IMG/VR virus record: IMGVR_UViG_3300008050_000259
Coordinates: 1-26,664 of that record
Length of the DNA: 26,664 nt
DNA from: a virus
Strand: one strand, 5' to 3'
The notes beneath the pieces were generated by a model, which was not told the origin of the DNA, searched no databases, and saw only the letters and a list, made by a program, of their open reading frames with translations. The stretch's first letter is position 1, and each line of letters opens with the position of its first letter. Below are positions 1 through 8,807 of the stretch, in pieces. The position numbers and the translations under genes were made by a program.

Positions 1-243
1 GAACCTGATTGGGATAGTGTTACTTCAGATGGTAGTACAATAACAGATGGGACTATAACTTGGACAAGGAGAAGTCCAAGTTATATCAGTGATAACAATC
101 CACCTAAAATTTCTATGACAACGGTTCCTGGAATAAAAACTTATACATATAATGGATTGGATGGAGTTTACTATCCACGTTTCATTATAAAGACAAATGA
201 TTACCAACTTGAATGGGTAAATAAATTTACTAAAACATCATAG
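1..243 (+). CDS. C-terminal end of a large virion structural protein (partial)
   Basis: The frame is open from the first base of the window to the TAG at 241-243, giving the last 80 residues of a protein whose start lies outside. Residues 1-26 end a Trp-rich module (EPDW, then DGTITWTR) seen six times in the next gene and twice in the gene at 17728, so this is another decorated virion protein. The remaining ~50 residues are Tyr/Pro-rich with no recognised motif. The next gene starts nine bases after the stop in the same frame. By T4 gene order the protein could belong to the baseplate wedge, but the visible part does not show this. Confidence 0.75.
   Translation, partial: EPDWDSVTSDGSTITDGTITWTRRSPSYISDNNPPKISMTTVPGIKTYTYNGLDGVYYPRFIIKTNDYQLEWVNKFTKTS
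54..85 (+). other. Perfect 12-bp inverted repeat inside coding sequence
   Basis: Arms 54-65 and 74-85 are exact reverse complements around an 8-base loop, AAGGAGAA. The hairpin lies within the codons of the partial gene. The loop is a Shine-Dalgarno-like purine run but no start codon follows it at a usable distance. It is seen directly; any function is unknown. Confidence 0.5.
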
Positions 244-252
244 GGCAACATA

Positions 253-3200
253 ATGGCAAACACATTCGTTTCAATTGATCCTGAAATAACTTCAAGGGTT
301 TCCACTGATTCATCTATTACTATCACATACTCTTTTGATTCTGGGGCGTCTGGTTTTGACACTGATACGATTATAACAAACAATATCATCTTCGAAGAAA
401 CATCACTCACTGAGGATGAAGAACCAGTTAGTTTCAGCGTAACCACAGCAACGAGTGATACTCAAATAGTTATTAATCCATCTTCATCTCTCAGTAATAA
501 TGTTGTATATGAAATAATTCTTTCGTCTAATATTACCGATGATAATGCGGTTGCTATCACTGAAAAAACATTCAGGTTTATTACAGAAATAGAAGATGAA
601 ACACCAACAGTATCACTCAGTACAGATGGTAACGCAAATAAGGCATTTAGAACATCACAACAAATCTCTGAATTGCTTGATATCCGCAAGATAGTAAAAG
701 AAGGTAGTAAATTCAACTATGATTTTATACCCACTACATATGACCCTTCTGATAAGACATATTCAAAAGAAGGATATCAAAAACTGAGTATTGACAATCA
801 AACACATATTAAACAATTATTCCAACAACAACACCTCCATGAGTTTGATACCTTTCTTACTAATATAAAATCTTTTAAGACTGTTACGGATGATGAATTT
901 CTTGATGTTGAAAATTCAATATATCCTAACGCATATGATATAAATATTTCTTCTGGTCTGAAAAAGAAAATTGAATTCCTTGTCAAGATATACGCAAATG
1001 CTCTTGAAAAATTCTTTATAGCAGTCACAGAAGACCCTGTTCAAAAATTCAAATATCATATATCAACCGATTTAGGAAAAGAACACTGGATAAGAACTAT
1101 CAAGGAAATGGTACACCCGATAGGATGGAGAGACGTATATACAGAAATTGATGCTCTGATCGTTGATACCGTTAATGAAGTTATTCCAATAATCCAATCT
1201 AATCAACATCAATGGGATGATGAATATTTGATCGGTACAGTGCCAGCAAATACATTGACTGGATCTGATGGTTCTTATACAAGACATACCAATGAATTTA
1301 TAACAAAGACAGATTTATCTGGATATACGATAGATGAATTCATTGGAAAAATGCTTATCATCACTGATGGTGTTAATCCTGGAGTTTATACAATAACAGG
1401 AAATACAAACAGTTCAATAAAAAATACGATTGAAGTAGCAGAAACCTTTGATAAACAAATAGATGGGAGTGATTCAACAACAGAAGAACGAGATATCAAC
1501 TTCATTATTAGAGAGGAAATGGAGGGATTTAGATCATTATTTTCAGTTTCTGATTTTAAATTCCTTGATTGGGTGGCAGATACTCATTTTCATCATATGT
1601 CAAAGATTTTTATAAATCATACTATATGGGAGGTAACATCATCCTCTGAAGGCAATTCAGGTTCTACAATACCTGATTTTTCAGCAAAATCTTTGATACC
1701 AGTTACTTGGGTATCTGAATTAGATGTTTCAGTTGGTGATGTTATCCATAAAAATAATTCAGAATTTATTGCGACAACAGCAGGAACAACAGACACTTCA
1801 GAAATTAATTGGACTCTTATTGATACTAAAAGTGCTGATACTGATACATGGTCTGCTGATACTGAGTATAAAGAAAATAAAGTAATCTACGATTCAGTTG
1901 ATTCTTTTTGGATTGTTCAAACAGCAGGAACATCACAAGCATTGAGTGCCAATGAACCAAATTGGTCTAGCAAAACGATAGGAAATACAATAGTTGATAA
2001 TACCGTTACCTGGAAAAAAATAGTAACTGGTAATATCATTGCTGATGGGACAGTCCAATGGACAAAACAAAGACTCACTGATAATGAACTGACGTGGACT
2101 AAACGGGTATATGAACCAAGAGCAAAATATGTAACAACATCATATTTTCATCCTAAACCACCTCTAAAAACTTGGGCGTCTATTACTGAGTATAATAAAA
2201 ATTATAGAATTTCAGAGACAACCACAAATTATACATGGGTAGTATCTACATCAGGAACGAGTGATTCATCAGAACCGACATGGGCAGATGTTGACACAAT
2301 AACCGATGGGACTGTTGTATGGAGAAGAGAATTATGGACAAGCAATACTGATTATGCTCTTAATGATATCATCACAGAAGACGGGTCAGACTGGATTTGT
2401 ATAGATTCAGGAACGAGTGATGTATCAATTGAACCGACATGGACCGGAAAAACAGTCACTGATAATACGGTAATATGGAAAAATCTATCTTGGTCTTCAG
2501 AGATTGTTTATACAATAGGAGATCAAATTGAAGGCGGTGATAGTAGTTGGGAGGTAGTAACAAGAGGCAAATCAGGAACATCAGAACCGACATGGACTGG
2601 CAACACAGTCACTGAAAATAGTATTGTTTGGAGACGGATTGAATCCAAACGTATGACTGATGGTAACTATCCTGGTTCTCTATACTATCACAATTGGTTG
2701 GCGAGTACGATATATACCACAGGTGATGTGGTATTTGAAGATGGCTCAATGTGGGAAGTAGTAACACCAGGTATCTCTAGTTCTACTGAACCTTCTTGGG
2801 CAGGTTCAGTATCTATCGGAGGAAGCATCAGTGATAATACAGTCGTCTGGAAAAGATTGGATGTGTTGAAAGGAACGACATTCAATGATCTACTGGGGGT
2901 TTTCAATGATGTACTAAAATTCAAAACGCAAAACAATCTTGGTATAAATTATGCTACCAACTATCAATTAGGGGCAGTTGATGAATCAATATCAAGGTTG
3001 GTATATGATTCTTATAATGATCTTGAAATACTCGTGGTTCGAGGTTCATCTACCTTATCGTTCACAGAAGGTGATACTACCTTTCTTTATGTTGATGATA
3101 ACAATCCATTGATGTATGTAGAATCAGATACATATTTAACAACATCATTTGTTTTCGGAAATACTGAAATGGCAAATCAGGTTACTGAAGATGAAGCAGT

Positions 3201-5358
3201 GGCTGGTAGTATATCTTATGATATTGCTACACTCAGTGCTGTTGAATTGGAGAGTGGGACAACTACTGGAAGTACCACAGATGCTACTCTTGTAGACACT
3301 TCAGCAACATTTATCACTAATGGGGTAAAAATAGGTGATACAGTAAATAACACCAGTGATTCTACTTCTTCGACGGTTATGAGTGTTACTAACGAAACAA
3401 CACTCACAGTATCAGCAGATATATTTCCAACGGTATATGCTTCAAAAAATTATAATATAAAACGGAAAAATAATCTCCAAGATGTTACATTTGATTTAGG
3501 CACAGTACCAACTGAAATATTTGTTGGGAGTGTGGTAGTCCCTACTGGTACTAATCCCAACAACGATGATGGAGATGGATATGAAGTATGGAGTTATACC
3601 AAAGATACTATAAGGATTCAGAATGAATTAGGAGTCGCAGAAACATCATCCGGTTCAATAAAAATAAACACACCAGCAAGATTCAATGTAGTAACATTTG
3701 TAATACCACAGACATTTTCATATGAAGAGGCATGGTGGTATGGTTCTAGGTTATTCTTTGATTTAGGTTATATCGATGATATAGATTTTCATTCTACTGA
3801 TAGATGGTCATACAATTATTCTGAATATTCCGCTGAAGTTGGATATACCACAACATTAACCGATTCATTCGTAACATCAGATATGACAGTAGATGATAGG
3901 TTTTCTATAACCACCGAAGGATTAACAAACCCGACAAGGTTATTCAAAAAATATAATATACTCGATGACAATGTTAATCAGGACTGGGTTGAAGGTAACA
4001 GGATATATGAATTTGAACCCAAATCCTCTGGAGATTATGCGTATGAAATTATTGAATCTGGATCTTCTGACGGTTCTTCTTCATATAAATTAGAAGATAG
4101 TTCAGCAACATTCACAACCAATGGAGTATTAGTAGGTGATCTGGTTACTAATACTGTTGATTCTACTACAGCCACCGTAACTTCAGTTGATAGTGAAACG
4201 GTATTGTCTATAGATGTTGATATATTTGATGGAGGTATTGAAGGGTACAAAGTTGAAAAACTCAATGATGTAACTGATTATATGCTATGTGTTAACAGCA
4301 CTGATACGTTTATTACGGATGGTGTTGTTCCTGGTGATATAGTAACGAATACAGATACTAGCACATCAGCAATTGTTGAGCATGTGATTAGTGAAATAAG
4401 ACTCCAACTTGATACTGCCATATTCCCTAGCAAAAATGAATCTTATATAATTGATAGTCCAACTACCCAAGTCGGTTCTTTGATTGGGATAGTATCTAAG
4501 AATGAAAAAGCACAGACAAAAGAAATGGTTATTGGTACTGATGCTTCTAGTGTTACTCTTGATTATGATATACTGGGTTATGAATATGTCCAATTCTATA
4601 ATACGAATAATGAGTCTTCCACCTGGTACAAAAATAATCAAGCAAGCACTATTTCAGCAGGAAGTGTTGATTTAACATCAGGTTCTTGGAGATCATCGAC
4701 ATCTCAAGATACATTAATGATTGCTGAATTCTTTGACTCTAATGAATTCAGCAATAGCAAATATTATAGTAACACCAAAACGATATACAATAAACAAACA
4801 TCATCTGGTTTAGAATCACTATCTTCTAAGGGTGATAACTTCAATGAAGAACGAGATTATAACAGAAAGGTAACAGTCACCTATGAATATCCAAATTATG
4901 GTGTATACGATTGGACGTTAGTGTCAACATCTACTCTGACTTTGGATACAATAAATAAGAATACAATGTTTATATTCTATGGTGATTCAACTGATACTAC
5001 GGTGGATGTTAATCTTACATTAGCATGGGGTCAGGTAACAATATCGACCACTGGAGATTTATCTTTTGGTTCTGTAGCAAATACGATAACAAGAACTGAA
5101 GGTAGTTGGATTACAGATGGTGTTACTCAGGGTGATTATATTACTATAAGTGGTTCCGTTATAAACGATGGAACATATATAATTTCATCTGGAGGAGTGG
5201 CGGCAACAGTCCTCACAGTAGAGGAAAAAACAAATACTGAATTGATAGTAGGTGGTTTATCAATAAACAGTATTGAAAATGGTATATCAATTTATGGAAC
5301 ACAATATGATGTTTCTGCGAATTTATCAGAAACAACCACATTATTAGATGGATTATAA
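253..5358 (+). CDS. Giant modular virion protein, candidate gp7-like baseplate wedge subunit
   Basis: This encodes 1701 aa. The ATG follows a GGG-containing ribosome site ten bases after the previous stop. Three parts are visible. Residues ~1-480 include a segment around 280-295 ending in VHPIGW, which resembles the Trp...VHP-hydrophobic-G motif near the C-terminus of T4 gp7. Residues ~485-870 hold six Trp-rich modules. The rest is beta-rich and contains three copies of a second module (TDGV..GD.V.NT, ending DIF). Position directly before a gp8-like gene matches T4 order 7-8. T4 gp7 is 1032 aa, so the extra length is mainly repeats. The motif match is from memory and sits in a different part of the chain than in T4, so the gp7 assignment is tentative. 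A host-contacting fibre-like protein is the alternative. Confidence 0.45.
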   Translation: MANTFVSIDPEITSRVSTDSSITITYSFDSGASGFDTDTIITNNIIFEETSLTEDEEPVSFSVTTATSDTQIVINPSSSLSNNVVYEIILSSNITDDNAVAITEKTFRFITEIEDETPTVSLSTDGNANKAFRTSQQISELLDIRKIVKEGSKFNYDFIPTTYDPSDKTYSKEGYQKLSIDNQTHIKQLFQQQHLHEFDTFLTNIKSFKTVTDDEFLDVENSIYPNAYDINISSGLKKKIEFLVKIYANALEKFFIAVTEDPVQKFKYHISTDLGKEHWIRTIKEMVHPIGWRDVYTEIDALIVDTVNEVIPIIQSNQHQWDDEYLIGTVPANTLTGSDGSYTRHTNEFITKTDLSGYTIDEFIGKMLIITDGVNPGVYTITGNTNSSIKNTIEVAETFDKQIDGSDSTTEERDINFIIREEMEGFRSLFSVSDFKFLDWVADTHFHHMSKIFINHTIWEVTSSSEGNSGSTIPDFSAKSLIPVTWVSELDVSVGDVIHKNNSEFIATTAGTTDTSEINWTLIDTKSADTDTWSADTEYKENKVIYDSVDSFWIVQTAGTSQALSANEPNWSSKTIGNTIVDNTVTWKKIVTGNIIADGTVQWTKQRLTDNELTWTKRVYEPRAKYVTTSYFHPKPPLKTWASITEYNKNYRISETTTNYTWVVSTSGTSDSSEPTWADVDTITDGTVVWRRELWTSNTDYALNDIITEDGSDWICIDSGTSDVSIEPTWTGKTVTDNTVIWKNLSWSSEIVYTIGDQIEGGDSSWEVVTRGKSGTSEPTWTGNTVTENSIVWRRIESKRMTDGNYPGSLYYHNWLASTIYTTGDVVFEDGSMWEVVTPGISSSTEPSWAGSVSIGGSISDNTVVWKRLDVLKGTTFNDLLGVFNDVLKFKTQNNLGINYATNYQLGAVDESISRLVYDSYNDLEILVVRGSSTLSFTEGDTTFLYVDDNNPLMYVESDTYLTTSFVFGNTEMANQVTEDEAVAGSISYDIATLSAVELESGTTTGSTTDATLVDTSATFITNGVKIGDTVNNTSDSTSSTVMSVTNETTLTVSADIFPTVYASKNYNIKRKNNLQDVTFDLGTVPTEIFVGSVVVPTGTNPNNDDGDGYEVWSYTKDTIRIQNELGVAETSSGSIKINTPARFNVVTFVIPQTFSYEEAWWYGSRLFFDLGYIDDIDFHSTDRWSYNYSEYSAEVGYTTTLTDSFVTSDMTVDDRFSITTEGLTNPTRLFKKYNILDDNVNQDWVEGNRIYEFEPKSSGDYAYEIIESGSSDGSSSYKLEDSSATFTTNGVLVGDLVTNTVDSTTATVTSVDSETVLSIDVDIFDGGIEGYKVEKLNDVTDYMLCVNSTDTFITDGVVPGDIVTNTDTSTSAIVEHVISEIRLQLDTAIFPSKNESYIIDSPTTQVGSLIGIVSKNEKAQTKEMVIGTDASSVTLDYDILGYEYVQFYNTNNESSTWYKNNQASTISAGSVDLTSGSWRSSTSQDTLMIAEFFDSNEFSNSKYYSNTKTIYNKQTSSGLESLSSKGDNFNEERDYNRKVTVTYEYPNYGVYDWTLVSTSTLTLDTINKNTMFIFYGDSTDTTVDVNLTLAWGQVTISTTGDLSFGSVANTITRTEGSWITDGVTQGDYITISGSVINDGTYIISSGGVAATVLTVEEKTNTELIVGGLSINSIENGISIYGTQYDVSANLSETTTLLDGL
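1705..2865 (+). repeat. Six tandem Trp-rich modules (CBM5/12-like pattern)
   Basis: Six consecutive protein modules of about 40-60 residues each follow the plan W..-T.Y..GD.I, then W.V...GTS..EPTW, then DNTVIWK. They start near nt 1708, 1849, 2173, 2335, 2491 and 2693. The plan resembles small chitin/cellulose-binding domains (W...T.Y..GD.V). The copies differ at many positions, so they are old duplications, not a recent DNA expansion. Carbohydrate binding is inference. Confidence 0.65.
3256..4455 (+). repeat. Three copies of a beta-rich module (ITDGV..GD.V.NT..ST..V...DIF)
   Basis: Copies lie near 3256-3465, 4069-4260 and 4279-4455. Each has Asp/Ser-Ala-Thr-Phe, then (T/N)(D/N)GV..GD.V.NT.D.T, then a Val-rich strand and an (D/A)IF ending. 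A fourth copy lies in the next gene at about 5717-5911. Sharing across two adjacent genes points to duplication and shuffling of a surface domain. Confidence 0.65.
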
Positions 5359-5360
5359 AA

Positions 5361-7100
5361 ATGGCAGTAACGGAAGAATTTCTTGGAGGTAGTTCAGTAG
5401 AATATGATAAATCATTATTCTATAATTTACTCACTGACGGCAAAGCATATATGGGTTTTGCTAGGGAATCTCCAATCTGGGGATTTTCTACACTCATAAA
5501 ACTTACACAACGCAGTGGTAGTATTTGGCCATCTGATGTAATGGGTGAGTCTGGTGATGGAGATGGGGACACTGGTAAATATTATGATACCAATTCTTTG
5601 AGAATATTGGATTCTGGTGATGAACCTGCCTCTGGTACTGATGTATTTATTAGGAGAATATTAAAATCTGATAATACTAAAATCATCAGAGATTCAGGAA
5701 CAACAGCAGGTACAGCAGTCACTAATAAATTAGTAAACACAGGAATTGATTTCTCAGCAGTCGTCCCAGCAATATCAGTTGGTGATACGGTTTTGAATAC
5801 AACTGATAATACAACTGCGTTAGTAACAACAATCGGAACGACTTCATTGACATTGAATGATGATATATTTATTGAAGGAGAATCTTATCAAGTATATACA
5901 GTTGATGATACTAAATTCATAACCGTTGGAACAGATGATATTGGATCTCTAACTCTTGATTATATAAATGAAGAATGGGCTAGAATTTCTGGGTTTGATT
6001 ATGATTCATTTACAGTAATTCTTGATACATACACACCAGACCTGTATGATTATTATCTCTTCAATTATGAGCAGACAAATGTCCAAACTAGACTAAAGAT
6101 TGAGACAGTAGAGAAAATGTCAAGGTCGAGGATCCAGTCTAATGTAAGACTTATGTATTCCACAACCACTAACGCAACAGTACCAACATCAGACTTCAGT
6201 AATGAGATGATCGGTGATTTGCGGAAAAATGTGAATGTGCTTGGTGAGGTTGAGATCACTGGTTTAAACCCAACATTTATAACTGATGGTAATGGATACA
6301 TAGTTGACAAGGGTTTATCAGCAGCCACTTTTTTCCTTGCCACTTCTGATGGGACAGTAATTCAAGATAATATCAATTATGTATCTTTGGTGAATACTGA
6401 TGATGAACTTAGTCTTGTCCTCAGTTATCCTCTAGTAGATGAAGCAATTCAAAACTCTGGAAGGATGAAAATTAGCGTAACAAGAAACTCAGATAAATTA
6501 GGGATTTTTAATGAAAGGTTTTCCACTGGACAATCGGTATCTGATAATAGTCCTCCACCTCTACAATTAAATTATATCAAACAAGGTTCAGTTCATGATA
6601 GTCTTCTTGATGTTCTTGGTCTTGTGAGAATAGATAGTTCTGAAGTTTCCTTCGCAAAACGCATTGATAACTCAGAGACAGAGAAAAAAATATTTGGAGA
6701 TATTGATGACCCAGAATCTTATCCAGTAATAATTGTTGATAGTGCTGATAATAAAGATACTATTATGATGAATGAGAATGCTGAGACTACCACAATGTTT
6801 GCCCATACAACAGATCAAGATATAGCAAGAAAACATTATTTTGATTTAATAAGAATAAACAAGACAGTTTCAAGTTCAGTAGGTACGACAAAAATTTATA
6901 GGCAAATGTTCATTTGCTATAACCCATATGTCTCAGGAGTGGAGGCGACGGATGCTAACTACACCAACGATTCAACTGATACTATTTTTAATTCTTCTGA
7001 ACATCGTTATAATCTTGGGACTGTCCTATATATTGCTAATAAGAAACCAGTATTTAGAAACCACCTTAGTAACCCTGAATCATTCAAAATATTTATTTAG
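5361..7100 (+). CDS. gp8-like baseplate wedge subunit with inserted module (candidate)
   Basis: This encodes 579 aa, starting three bases after the previous stop with only a weak GGAT upstream, so translation is probably coupled. The N-terminus (FYNLL...YMGFARESPIWG) resembles the FYN...FITFGRSEPW start of T4 gp8. The C-terminus (GTVLYIANKKPVFRN) resembles the G.(L/V)Y..NR.P..R end of that family. T4 gp8 is 334 aa. Much of the extra length comes from an insert around residues 115-190 that copies the GD.V.NT module of the upstream gene. gp8 is a dimeric wedge protein joining gp7, gp10 and gp6. The match is from remembered family patterns, not an alignment; order after the gp7 candidate supports it. 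Confidence 0.5.
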   Translation: MAVTEEFLGGSSVEYDKSLFYNLLTDGKAYMGFARESPIWGFSTLIKLTQRSGSIWPSDVMGESGDGDGDTGKYYDTNSLRILDSGDEPASGTDVFIRRILKSDNTKIIRDSGTTAGTAVTNKLVNTGIDFSAVVPAISVGDTVLNTTDNTTALVTTIGTTSLTLNDDIFIEGESYQVYTVDDTKFITVGTDDIGSLTLDYINEEWARISGFDYDSFTVILDTYTPDLYDYYLFNYEQTNVQTRLKIETVEKMSRSRIQSNVRLMYSTTTNATVPTSDFSNEMIGDLRKNVNVLGEVEITGLNPTFITDGNGYIVDKGLSAATFFLATSDGTVIQDNINYVSLVNTDDELSLVLSYPLVDEAIQNSGRMKISVTRNSDKLGIFNERFSTGQSVSDNSPPPLQLNYIKQGSVHDSLLDVLGLVRIDSSEVSFAKRIDNSETEKKIFGDIDDPESYPVIIVDSADNKDTIMMNENAETTTMFAHTTDQDIARKHYFDLIRINKTVSSSVGTTKIYRQMFICYNPYVSGVEATDANYTNDSTDTIFNSSEHRYNLGTVLYIANKKPVFRNHLSNPESFKIFI

Positions 7101-7102
7101 TC

Positions 7103-7672
7103 ATGTCAATAATCGGAGCAGATAAAAGTGGGGCCACCCTTGCTAAGTTTTCATCACAGATAAAAGGACTGGCGAGACCAAACAGATTCGCCTTTTCATA
7201 TGGCACTTCTCAAACAGATAATTTTTTAACCTTCCAATGTACAAAGGTCAGTATTCCTAAGATTAATATCAAAGGACCAGAAATTAAATGGAGAGGAACT
7301 TCAATGACATTACAAGGTGATCCTAAAAAGGAACCACTGACAGTAACCTTTCTGAATGATAGTGGGTGGGAAGCAAGAAAATATTTTGAAAAGAAATCAA
7401 ATGAAATAAGAGAGAGTGGATCGAAAGGCAATTCTGCTCATTCCTTTTCAAATGTTGGTATTCCATTCAATGAAATTGAAATGAATAATTTAACTGCTAG
7501 AATAGAACATTACGGTGATAATAATGAAATAATAGCATCATATGAATTTTTACATTGTTTACCTCTTGAAATATCTGGCATTGATCTCAACATGGAAACT
7601 AATGGGCAAGTGGAGACTTTTGATGTTACCTTCTATTACACAAAATACGCACAAACATTTCCAACATATTAA
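7103..7672 (+). CDS. Tail-tube-fold protein 1 (gp19-like)
   Basis: This encodes 189 aa, close to T4 gp19 (163 aa). It has the family layout: an N-terminal ARPNRFAF strand followed by LTFQC and a Pro loop (VSIPK), as in gp19 ARPNLF...FTFQC..ALP; a central PLTVTFLND; and a C-terminal VETFDVTFYYTKY matching gp19 QTFEVTLALDYW. Such proteins form hexameric rings of the inner tube or its baseplate adapter. No ribosome site is visible two bases after the previous stop, so it is probably coupled to the gp8-like gene. It is the first of three tube-like genes in a row. Which one builds the tube and which are adapters (gp54-like initiator or terminator rings) cannot be decided here. Confidence 0.7.
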   Translation: MSIIGADKSGATLAKFSSQIKGLARPNRFAFSYGTSQTDNFLTFQCTKVSIPKINIKGPEIKWRGTSMTLQGDPKKEPLTVTFLNDSGWEARKYFEKKSNEIRESGSKGNSAHSFSNVGIPFNEIEMNNLTARIEHYGDNNEIIASYEFLHCLPLEISGIDLNMETNGQVETFDVTFYYTKYAQTFPTY

Positions 7673-7674
7673 TT

Positions 7675-8250
7675 ATGGCATTACCTTTCAACACGATAGC
7701 AAAAAATACAGTTCAAGAAGGGAAAAAACATATTGTTGATTTCCTTGGTGGTGGTTATTCTGATATTCACAGAAGTAATTTATTTGCTGTTAGATTTCAA
7801 TTTGGACCAATAACATTTACTGATATTGAACAGGATATTTTGGCTGTATCAGTAACATACCCAAGAGTAACAACACCAGCAACAGAAATAAGAAGGATGG
7901 GTAGAAAAATAGATATACCTACTGGTATTGAATTTGAACCAACCACAATAACATTCTATGATGATATGGATGGGAAAATTAGAAATAAAATGTGGGAATG
8001 GATGCAGATATATTCTTCAAATACTCCAGAGGATGGGATCAAAAACGAATCTTATGAAAATATGTTTGCTACAATGGGAATATACCAGTTAAATCAAAGA
8101 CATGAAATAACGAGTGGTGTATTACTTGAAAAAGTATGGCCAACAGCAATAGGTGATGTTTCATTGGATGCGTCAACTGAAGATGCTGTGGTAACCTTTG
8201 CTGTTACATTCAAATTCTCATATGCCAAATTTACTAATAAGGGGAAATAA
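7675..8250 (+). CDS. 19: Tail tube protein, best gp19 match
   Basis: This encodes 191 aa. It is the closest of the three tube-like proteins to T4 gp19: RSNLFAVRF near residue 32, a Pro turn after the second strand (YPRVTTPA), a basic loop (RMGRKIDIP) like gp19 MNRKINVAG, a TITFYDD strand like TVTVMNDE, then EKVWPTAIGDVSLD matching gp19 KGLWPTNVGELQLD and a closing beta strand. It should form the hexameric inner tube around the tape measure. Two bases separate it from the upstream stop and no Shine-Dalgarno is seen, which suggests translational coupling. The sheath gene, next to gene 19 in T4, is not in this window, so the main tube gene could lie elsewhere and this be a baseplate-proximal ring. 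Confidence 0.7.
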   Translation: MALPFNTIAKNTVQEGKKHIVDFLGGGYSDIHRSNLFAVRFQFGPITFTDIEQDILAVSVTYPRVTTPATEIRRMGRKIDIPTGIEFEPTTITFYDDMDGKIRNKMWEWMQIYSSNTPEDGIKNESYENMFATMGIYQLNQRHEITSGVLLEKVWPTAIGDVSLDASTEDAVVTFAVTFKFSYAKFTNKGK

Positions 8251-8795
8251 TGTCAAAAGAATTTATCTCAATAGACAATTTTCAGAAAAATAGTTTTTTT
8301 AGAAAGGGGTTCATCACAGACAGTAGATTTGAAGTAACCTTTATAAAACAGTCAGAGTCAAAAGTTGAAAATCTAAATGAGAAAGATTTGAAATGGAATG
8401 TTAAGAGTGTTGAAATGCCTTCCTTTGCTTTAGGTGGTGGTGATAATGATAGACTCCATCAAAAAATTAGTGGTAGAGCATATGGAGATTTATCAATTAC
8501 ATTCTTTGAAAGTATCGATCAAGATATTAGAGGATTCTTCTATGGGTGGATTGAGAATCTATCTTCCTGGAATAGTTCTGATATTAATTTTGGAGAAGTA
8601 CAAGGATATCTTGATTATTATGTTTGTGATATACAAATAACCAACCTGAAGGGTAAAGGGGAAGATGCTAAAACTGATTTATTTTCAAAGGCATTTCCAA
8701 AAACTATCAGTTCGAGATCATACAATATTGAATCTGAAGCAGAAGTAGGAACAACAACAGTAACATTTGGGTATAAATTCCATGATTTTAAATAA
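8250..8795 (+). CDS. Tail-tube-fold protein 3 (diverged gp19-like)
   Basis: This encodes 181 aa. The start overlaps the previous stop (TAATG) behind a strong AAGGGG site. The tube-fold outline is kept but weaker: FITDSRFEVTF strand, VEMPSFALGG turn in place of the usual Pro loop, DLSITFFES, a helix (IRGFFYGWIENLSSW) matching the gp19 segment after the central strand, KAFPKTIS in place of LWPTNVG, and a TTTVTFGYKFHD closing strand. It probably forms another hexameric ring in the tail tube or at the baseplate junction. T4 has gp19-fold domains in gp48 and gp54 as tube initiators, and this could play a similar part. The assignment to the fold is reasonable; the exact role is inferred. Confidence 0.6.
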   Translation: MSKEFISIDNFQKNSFFRKGFITDSRFEVTFIKQSESKVENLNEKDLKWNVKSVEMPSFALGGGDNDRLHQKISGRAYGDLSITFFESIDQDIRGFFYGWIENLSSWNSSDINFGEVQGYLDYYVCDIQITNLKGKGEDAKTDLFSKAFPKTISSRSYNIESEAEVGTTTVTFGYKFHDFK

Positions 8796-8807
8796 ACGGA
8801 GTAACTA

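Noticed and set aside
939-946. TATAAATA as a late promoter inside the 1701-aa gene (also at 16201-16208)
   Set aside because: Both lie deep inside genes, with no gene start nearby. Such octamers are expected by chance in AT-rich DNA.
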